This document shows positions 57,346 through 64,000 of a stretch of DNA of 64,000 bases, in pieces. The DNA comes from Opisthorchis felineus. Its lineage: Eukaryota; Platyhelminthes; Trematoda; Opisthorchiida; Opisthorchiidae. The notes beneath the pieces are model-generated. The model did not search any database and was not told the DNA's origin. It worked only from the letters and a program-made list of their open reading frames with translations. Numbering within the stretch: the stretch's first letter is position 1; every line of letters begins with the position of its first letter. Both the position numbers and the translations under genes were made by a program. The stretch covers positions 303,202 to 367,201 of the forward strand of contig SJOL01009574.1 of the NCBI GenBank assembly GCA_004794785.1, written 5' to 3'.

Positions 57346-58306
57346 ACACCATCTCAATATGCAGTGTACTACTACGCCGAATCCCCATCGTCCTCATGAC
57401 AAGCCGAACCTGACAGGCTGACACGTTGCGCACTGTCCATATTGTTCCATGTCGTATTCAATCCCATCACCTACCCCATCATCCACTTCCTCATGTGATA
57501 GATGGTCCACAACTTCTGTGGTTGTCAGTGCTCACCAGCGTCCGTCCATAAAAACTTGGTACGTTCTAGACCGACAACTGCTGGTAAAAGCACCAAAGTG
57601 CAACAAAGCCCTTCACAACCGTCGCTTCTGACTTGAGTATGGCGATCTCCTCGGTTACCCGCAAAGTTTTGGCGAACTAGATGTATAAAAAAAAACTGAT
57701 ATCGACTAAAGTTTCAACAATCGTTTCAAAAACAAATCCAGCTTGAGGTTCCCCGACTCGTATTTCTAGTGCATGTCACACCGATTTGCTACCGATCGGC
57801 GTAGTTATAGATGGTTCGCTTGAACACTGCCACAAGGATTCTCAGCTGTGTCTATGTATCCTACAAAAACTAAGTTATTAGACCTAAGGTAGTGGTGGAC
57901 GGGACAGCGTTGACAACCTTGACAAAACCTTACTCTCCTGGTAAATTTTACCCTCGTTTTTCTTCTAATGTAGACAAAAGGAAAATCTCCCAGCGGAACT
58001 TTGGACGGCAATCACCGGGAATTGTAGCAGGAAGTCTATCCTGAACGACAATCGACCTGTTTAATTCTTCGGCATCTTTCCCTTTCCAAAGTGTTAATAA
58101 AATTTGGGGAATCCTTTGGGGGGAATGGTATGGCAGAAATGAGCGAGATGATCCTGATGGATTGTCCTTTGGGGTTGCAAACTTGTACGAAAAAATAGGA
58201 TAAACCCTGCTTCTTGTTTAGGACTGTTCCCAGCATAAATCTGATCACCTTTCATTCAAATGTTACACTTCTGAAGACCCACTTCCAAATCCTGTCCATC
58301 TTTCAG

Positions 58307-58416
58307 TATATGCAAGTGGCAAGTTCCATGGTTGAGTTTTCTGGTTGTGCTCTTTACCCTGTGCGTGGGCATCCTGACCTACTTCGTACCACTACGCTAT
58401 CTATTAATTTTTTACG
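58307..58416 (+). CDS. MCTP: MCTP exon O: second transmembrane segment
   Basis: Acceptor CATCTTTCAG, donor TACG|GTGAGT. It encodes ICKWQVPWLSFLVVLF followed by TLCVGILTYFVPLRYLLIFYG, matching [36 protein letters not shown] of the family, including the near-invariant P-L-R-Y. This is TM2 with its hairpin turn. It ends in phase 1 and the exon at 59659 supplies the remaining bases of a Val codon. Confidence 0.95.
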
Positions 58417-59658
58417 GTGAGTCCAATGCTGTCAAGTTGATGCTTGTTTTTGTTCGGTGCACAATCTTTCCATAATCCAATGTTTGCTCATTGCCACCTA
58501 GTCTGTTGGTAAATTTTTTATTCAGTACTTTTCTTCCTTTCTCGAGTACAAGTGTGTAGAAACGAAAGCGTGCATTAAATTGTGGCAAAACAAGTAACTA
58601 AAATGTCATGGATAAAAGTGGACCAAAAATAAAACCATCCAATTCCTAGTTTTTAAGCCAATCAATCCCCGTTCAAAGATGATCTCCTAGACACCTAGCA
58701 TTCCCCAAGAGTAGGAGGAGCGTGACCATATACGTCCGTGTATCTTGCCATACTACTTATGAGGTCGCTGAAAACTGTTGTGAAAATTTATCATTTGAGT
58801 CTGCCGTTAAGTTAATTTGCAAGTGAGTGCATAACTCCACTTATGTCCGTGTATGCTCGTTAGTTTTGGATGGAGAAAAAGTGATGCTCCAGGTTTTTAG
58901 GTTTCGTGATTTTTTCGGGTAACATGGCAGCGAAAGTGTGTTGGAGCTGGACGACCGTTGATTGTTTGATTGACTGTTTTACTTGAGATTTTGATAATCC
59001 CGCATGCACGAACATTTTTGTTGCCGTTTGTTACCGCTTCTATGACCGACCACATCTGATCTATATATCTCAACTAAACTGAGAGGACTAGAGAGAATAT
59101 GTTAGACAAGAACTCATCAGAGGATCAATTTCTTACAAGGTATCATTATGACACTGCTCATCATTCCACAAGCACCACTTTCCTTTGGATTCGTTCATTT
59201 GAAGTGGAGAATTCATCTGACCTTCGGACAGCCTACTGAAGTTGAACATCTACAGTTTGGAAGAGCAGAAAGGTACTTACCAGTTATTGGCTGGTGCACA
59301 CCACACCAAGCGGCTCGATAACTGAGATGACTGATTTTTGGACTGTTTTCGATACCTTCGCGACCTTTGTGGCATTTTGAGACCATTTTCCATCCTTCAA
59401 ACAAGGGTAGACATTAACGCAACCGGAAGTTGTAAATACGGAGGAATAAGAGTCGAGCACATGCATGATAAGTTGGAAAGTACTAAATTGTCTTGCCCGG
59501 ATATGAATCCTTGCAGAGCTGAGCACCATTCACACCGGGTTTCAGACCATGCATTGAGCAATAAAACGGGTAACTGGGAGTGAAAGCAATTGACGAAACG
59601 CACAAGCATCTTGTTAGGATGAGTGAATTAAAGCTATCACTGCTAATTCTATTTTTAG
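58417..59658 (+). other. MCTP: MCTP intron, 1.2 kb
   Basis: Short ribozyme-family scraps at 58750-58790 (minus: cagcgacctcataagtag) and 58812-58840 (plus: atttgcaagtgagtgc). Overlapping frames on both strands at 59213-59609 are unrecognised. Confidence 0.7.
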
Positions 59659-59753
59659 TCGTCAAAAAGTTCACCAGAAGACTGCGCCAGGCCCAAATGT
59701 ACGACCCATCACCATTGTCTTTCATACTGCGGGTTCCGAACAGAGTGGAACGG
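59659..59753 (+). CDS. MCTP: MCTP exon P: C-terminal tail
   Basis: Acceptor CTATTTTTAG, donor GAACGG|GTAAGT. It encodes VVKKFTRRLRQAQMYDP then SPLSFILRVPNRVER, aligned with [31 protein letters not shown] of vertebrates. The F-T-K/R-K/R-L-R motif directly after TM2 and the F-x-x-R-V-P motif are hallmarks of the MCTP C-terminus. It ends in phase 0. Confidence 0.94.
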
Positions 59754-61465
59754 GTAAGTCTATACAACATACTCCAGAATGATTTCAGTAGTATTTTAGC
59801 TTGAGCTCACAGCTGAATCAAGCTTGATTGTTCCTGCATGTGCAATACGGAACTAGATAGAATGACTTCCCCGGGGAGAGAGGAAATCACTAGTAAGGGA
59901 ACTGCTTGGCCCTTACCAGAGGATAGCCTCTATTTGGGTATTTTACTTGAGGAATTACTGCACTTTAGTTTTGTGAACTTCGTGCTCTTCGTCTTCTCTC
60001 TCTCGTTCTTAAGAACGATAGGGTTCGGCCCCCTTGTGGTTGCCTTGCGCCGGAGCAACCATCTAACACACCAGGAAAGCTCTTCATGACACTAGATATT
60101 TTTCATCCGTCTAGTAACCAGACAGTGCACGCAGGATGTGCGGATACACGAAGGATCGTTTTTTCGTGGGTCGAAATTCAACAGACAGCAATGTACTGAA
60201 AGCCCGAGAAGGGCTACACAACCGCATCTCTGCTGTCCTCGAAAGAGTGGCTATGATAGCAAGTAAATCCATTTTAAAGATTGACGCCTCCTTCGAGGGG
60301 AAAAAACGAACGCACGGAGGAGAGAGATCACAACGGTATAAAAAAAACCTCATACTGATTTAAAATAAGTAAGGCAAGAACACATTTTTCACCTAGAAAG
60401 GGGCCCAGTAACATGAAAATTATTACGTACCACAATAAATCTTGGACAATATTCGGGAAACACGTGGTCTACCCCTAACTGTCTCAATGCCCAAGCCCTC
60501 TTACGCATCCTTAAGAATTAGAGCCAAAAGATGTGGCCACGTAAAGCAGCGCTGTTTTTAAATTTTTCTTGTTTGGTCAACCAGTCTCACGGTGTTCTTG
60601 AGGCACGTGCCCATGTGTCACAGTGCCTTGAATGACCAGGCTGTGGCTTGTCCTGATTGGCTGCTGGATTTTATAGATGAAGCCCATTGGCTGCTAGGGT
60701 TTCGCTCTTCATATCACTCATTCAGCTTGATCCGGTGATATTCCGGCAACTGCATTTCCCACACAGGCTCCACACCTGTTCGTTCTCGTTGAAAGAAAAA
60801 CCTTCCCGCTTGTAGAATCGGTTAAGTACCTTAGAAGTTAGGAGGCTAACTGGATTTCTTGTCAACGGTTTTTCAAGAACATAGATTGACGGGAACTCGG
60901 GGACTGCGCCTACCTGATGAGCCCCAAGAAGGGGGGCTGTCGAGGAGTTTTCAGCAACATTGTGAGTAGTTTCCTTTATGAAAAAAGAACGTAGCCTTGT
61001 ATTTATTTCATGTCCCTTTTATCATCAAGTTCTTTGATCAAATGCGCACAAAACACGAATTTTTCGAAAATCTTGTTTTTCTCTGAAACTCTAAAACAAA
61101 CGGACAGGTCGTAGAAACGAGTATTCGCTAAACCTGTAGAAGACATCTTGCCTAAAACCTGTTCGTCACACCATCTTTCTTCGCGCTCTCAAAAGATATC
61201 TTTGAAGTGTCTCCGGGAAGCTTCACAATTCCAATACCATCATGTCCTTGCCTTGTTCGTTTCAGATACAATACCGGCAGACGAGACCAAACGAATCGCC
61301 ATTTCGACCGAACGACTGACTACCCCGTTCGGCAAACAAGGTCTCCTATCCATGACTGCAGTCCAAACATGCCTCAAAACTTTCGTTACTTCGTCACTTT
61401 ACAACCAAATATTTTCATAATTTTTGTTCATATATTTTTCACTTTGTTTTTTATAACGCTAACAG
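59754..61465 (+). other. MCTP: MCTP last intron (tentative), 1.7 kb
   Basis: Contains a ribozyme-family unit with a deleted core (60870-60975). Frames at 60136-60363 and 61148-61584 were checked as terminal exons: the first needs the wrong phase, the second has no clear acceptor of its own. Confidence 0.55.
60870..60975 (+). repeat. hammerhead-bearing family, core-deletion copy
   Basis: The sequence gactgcgcctacctgatgag and the stem II loop are perfect, then about 14 bases holding the CGAAAC box, stem III and the cleavage site are missing, and the sequence resumes at gggctgtcgaggagttttc. It begins abruptly after ttttcaagaacatagattgac. Confidence 0.82.
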
Positions 61466-61504
61466 AAATACCGTCCAGTAACACAGTACGCGCTCTCATG
61501 GTGA
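61466..61504 (+). CDS. MCTP: MCTP terminal coding exon (tentative)
   Basis: A pyrimidine-rich tract (CACTTTGTTTTTTATAACG) precedes the CTAACAG acceptor. In phase 0 the exon reads KYRPVTQYALSW then TGA. Vertebrate tails end RVP..VVQYQELKPD, so the Tyr can be aligned with a one-residue gap. Competing possibilities are a stop reached directly after the weak acceptor near 60111, or VVETSIR-stop after the acceptor at about 61109. The polyadenylation site is not clear; the nearest AATAAA I see is at 62545. Confidence 0.4.
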   Translation, partial: KYRPVTQYALSW

Positions 61505-61866
61505 CTTTGCTTGGGCGTTCATTCTTGGGTCTCATAGCAAACAAACGCTTTTACACGATGATCTTCGCTGGACAGACCATCTGAAGCGAACGATCAAAAT
61601 GTCAAGGGGCAAACTGCTGTTGGAAAGTTCCAAAGGATGGCTGGTTCTTCCAGACGGGTCGGTTGTGTCAGTTGTTCGTTTGTTTCTGACTGCCCGCTGC
61701 CTAACCTTGACAGTTTCGTCGACCGTGACAGTATGGAAGCAGGATGCAATCTGTCGAGTGGAGAATTTGTATCTGTTGACGCAGAACGCAGTCAGAAAGT
61801 ATTCCGGTCTGAGTTTGCTTAGAAGACTCGGAATGATAACATATAATGTATAATCGTTCATCGACA

Positions 61867-61909
61867 GCCCACGACCGGCTTCGCCCTTCTTGGGGCTCAT
61901 CAGGTAGGC
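61867..61909 (-). ncRNA. type I hammerhead ribozyme, best-preserved core in the window
   Basis: On the minus strand: GCCTAC, intact CTGATGAG, stem II GCCC-CAAGAA-GGGC, CGAAG, CCGGTC with the GTC triplet, and GTGGGC. Stem I pairs over all six positions (one G-U). The only departure from a full consensus is A15.1 to G, which would turn the first stem III pair from A-U to G-U. Residual activity is conceivable but unproved. Confidence 0.8.
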
Positions 61910-62137
61910 GCAGTCCCCGGTCGTGGGCTGTTGAAGAATTTTCAGCAACCTTATGAGTAGTGCATTACGAATATACATGTATCGCGATATCTCGAATATC
62001 GTAGCAACTGAAACATGAGGCGGCCTAATGCAGCACATTCAGTTGCCTGGAAACATCGCAAACGAGAGTTTCAGCTGGGTTCCAGGTGAATCTCTCACAA
62101 AACCAAATTTGTATGCAAATGAGTGTATTTCGCTGAT
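61910..62137 (+). repeat. hammerhead-bearing family, plus fragment fused to the minus unit
   Basis: Begins at ccggtcgtgggctgttg, within a few bases of the predicted cleavage point, and runs gaattttcagcaacc, tacatgtatcgcgatatctc, gcagcacattcagttgc, aacgagagtttcagctg, to the family end tgtatttcgc. It is immediately followed by the SINE tail at 62139. Confidence 0.85.
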
Positions 62138-62138
62138 A

Positions 62139-62310
62139 TAATCGTTCAGTTGTAACACCCTTTTTGGTGCCTAGCTGTCATACTACCCGAAGTTCATATA
62201 TTGCCAATTTGCTAAAGTCTAGACAGTAGTTGAAATGTCCGGATCGGACTCAGACCACGGACCTTCCGGTCAGTAATTTCGTGCCTTAACTAATGAACCC
62301 TCTCGAGCTC
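62139..62310 (-). mobile_element. tRNA-derived SINE, diverged
   Basis: On the minus strand: a decayed A box (gttcattagttaaggcacg), B box relic GTGGTCTGAGTCCGA, then ggtatgacagctaggcacc-like ggtagtatgacagctaggc and gtgttacaactgaacg. It is the most diverged SINE copy in the window and its tail abuts a ribozyme-family repeat. Confidence 0.8.
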
Positions 62311-62544
62311 GATCCAAAGCCACTGGATTAGATATTCGAAAATCGTAAAAAAAGAATTACAAAATTCCCCCAAATCATTCCGTGAGAAATATCCACTGAC
62401 CCTAGACCGAGTTTATCCCTTCAGTGACCGGACTTCTGGGAGTTCCATCAAAGGCTTTGGTGATTGCTTCAGAGCAAGCTCCAGTTTCTCAGTGGACTCG
62501 ATAGCGTCCGTTGACCTATTTCGTGTTTTCTTCTCTCGTTTTCA

Positions 62545-62550
62545 AATAAA
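62545..62550 (+). terminator. possible polyadenylation signal AATAAA
   Basis: AATAAA about 1 kb after the tentative MCTP stop. Repeat sequence (ribozyme repeat and SINE) lies in between, so this is only a candidate 3' end for the gene. Confidence 0.2.
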
Positions 62551-64000
62551 TCTCCAGTCACTCAAGGCCTCTTCTGAATACAAGCGGTATCCTAATCTAG
62601 GGTGGGTATTGGTCTAATTTCCAAATCATGCTCTGTAACATGAACTGTGCTTAGTTCCCAAGAATATTCCTTAAACATGGGATTTTTCCCGCAACTTTTG
62701 ACCGGTAATCGGGTAACGAGATTGTAAATGCTCCTGAGGAATGGCCATTCCTCAGGGGGCCTTCCTGGCATCCTTCAGTCCGGAGTTGTTTGCACTACGG
62801 TCTAAGTGTCGCGCAACCATGAACAACTGTCCTTTTGCACAGAAAAAAGAGAAAGGGTGAAGGCGCATCATTCAAAACACTGTCAGCTATTTGCCGATTT
62901 ATATGGTTCTTGTTCAATCCGACGCTAAAGCAAATAGTGTGCCTGACAGTCCAGGGTGCATTACCATTCCACACCGTCGTTAGGTCAGTGACGTTTACAT
63001 CGCTGAGTCAGTAATGCACCTAATTACATTCACAGTCTTGCAAACGATGGAACTGTCTGCTTCTGATTTGTAATGCGATAACTTGACTGATAAGTCCAAA
63101 AACTCCGTCATACGTACACACACATCTGTCTTCCGAGTTGCCTATTCCGTCGAAATGCACCGATGGACCCTGTACGCATAACAGGCCGCCTCACATGCGA
63201 CTTGCGCGCTCAGATGCATGTGAATGTACCATCCTGCAGCTCACTCAATGTAAACCGGACTAAATAAGACCGGCGGCGAACAGAAGGCAACAGTTCTGGA
63301 ATTACCACTACACCCTGTTGATGGCCAGGTGAAAACAACAGTTATATCCTGCAGTGTATGGAAATGGAAGAATAGTAATCCACACCGTTGGGATGAATTC
63401 ATACGGTTAAATGTAGTTAACTGTTGCTAAACTTGGCCATCATCTGGAGAGCACACCTCCAGAAACATCAAAAACCGGGCCATTTGCAGGTCTGAATTGG
63501 AGCGATTAAAAGGTTGGATATAGTGGTGCTACTGTGGGCCTACTAAGGGGGCCCAGCCAATTTAACAACCCTACGACTCACCGTGGTTAGTTATGGATTA
63601 ATTCGGTTAGGTCAACAAGATAAGGGTCACTGAAAACAACTCCATTACAGGCTCAGCTGCCTGCTATCCTTATACAATCCAAACTCATCGGTGCTAACAC
63701 CACCACTGATACGGTGGACCTAACTAGTTCTACCACCTTGTCCAACAGGTCTCTCCCTCAGCACGAAGTCGTCTTGGAGTTCTCGTTGGAATGCCCACCT
63801 CTCCTGTGACCGAATCTAAAGTATGCCTGCAAAGAAGGAGGGAATCCCAATCGGTCAAGCAGGAACTTCAGAAGAGTGTTCTATTTGGAACGGTTGTGCT
63901 ATGACTGTGTAACTCTCATTATGTAAACTAAAGCTGACGAATGTCACGAAAATACGATGTGGATCACCAGTCTGTCTGAAACCGGCGCAACTGGGTTCAA

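Larger units (their letters stand above)
53532..58306 (+). other. MCTP: MCTP intron, 4.8 kb
   Basis: Contains a tRNA-like SINE relic (54174-54245), an Sm-alpha-like ribozyme SINE (56823-57040) and a minus ribozyme repeat (57165-57345). A 73-codon frame at 53545-53763 (includes SSPVTTNLEARRRRKNQHG) directly after the upstream exon is coding-like but follows a stop and has no matching donor. Other frames show nothing known. Confidence 0.75.
6410..61504 (+). other. MCTP: MCTP-like gene locus (17 exons, 5' incomplete)
   Basis: Seventeen exons were joined by hand. Summed exon lengths (86, 217, 471, 128, 277, 55, 142, 100, 102, 75, 273, 21, 60, 110, 110, 95, 39 nt) keep one open frame of about 786 residues plus stop. 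The order (C2A end, C2B, C2C, TM1, acidic loop, helix, TM2, tail) is that of animal MCTP1/2, which are ER or vesicle membrane proteins with cytosolic C2 domains that bind calcium and lipid. The N-terminus and the first two thirds of C2A were not found in positions 1-6409 and may lie upstream of the window or be too diverged to see. The family call is from recalled alignment to vertebrate and insect MCTPs; no search was run. Confidence 0.92.
61505..64000. other. downstream region
   Basis: After the tentative stop come the fused ribozyme units (61860-62137) and a decayed SINE (62139-62310). A 61-85-codon open stretch at 61599-61853 is unrecognised. 62320-63480 shows nothing. From about 63480 to 63920 the sequence recalls a dispersed fluke repeat (tggtgctac...gtggaccta, cctctcctgtgaccgaatc), from memory only. 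Confidence 0.6.

Noticed and set aside
61532..62038. 168-codon minus-strand frame
   Set aside because: Its first third is the antisense of the ribozyme-family repeat and the rest has no recognisable domain; a similar repeat-derived frame starts the minus ORF at 21340-21531.

Overview
This is a eukaryotic, intron-rich, repeat-laden window, most likely from a digenean flatworm. The tRNA-derived SINE and the RTE-like elements resemble what I remember from liver flukes (opisthorchiids), but that species-level guess rests on memory and not on a search. No bacterial, organellar or viral gene is visible. Most long open frames are fragments of repeats or chance frames.

The window is dominated by one plus-strand gene, a MCTP (multiple C2 domain and transmembrane region protein), whose 5' end lies outside what I could find. 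I assembled 17 coding exons between 6410 and 61504. Every junction keeps the reading frame, nearly all have good GT/AG sites, and together they give about 786 residues. In order they encode the end of C2A, a linker, a degenerate C2B, an intact C2C, the first membrane segment, an acidic loop with a 21-nt microexon, a basic helix, the second membrane segment and a short tail. The last exon is the weakest call. A phase-compatible alternative terminal exon at 23878-24080, with a polyadenylation signal, would give a soluble isoform without C2C or membrane anchors.

Region by region: 1-6409 holds two decayed RTE-like retroelement copies and no exon I can prove. 6410-24080 carries C2A and C2B, and its introns hold a 5'-truncated RTE-like reverse transcriptase, SINEs and ribozyme repeats. 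24081-33641 holds the C2C exons and a deleted minus-strand RTE-type copy. 33642-43835 is mostly intron and leads to the first membrane exon. 43836-61504 holds the C-terminal exons, a (GAT)n tract and many ribozyme repeats. 61505-64000 is repeat-rich downstream sequence.

The most interesting layer is in the introns. At least three unrelated-looking repeat families carry hammerhead ribozyme cores: a ~307-bp monomer family (over 15 pieces, some tandem, many in inverted pairs), a tRNA-headed SINE resembling the schistosome Sm-alpha family, and a Penelope-type motif flanked by a 34-bp inverted repeat. Every copy here has at least one core defect, so they look like fossils of families that were recently able to self-cleave.
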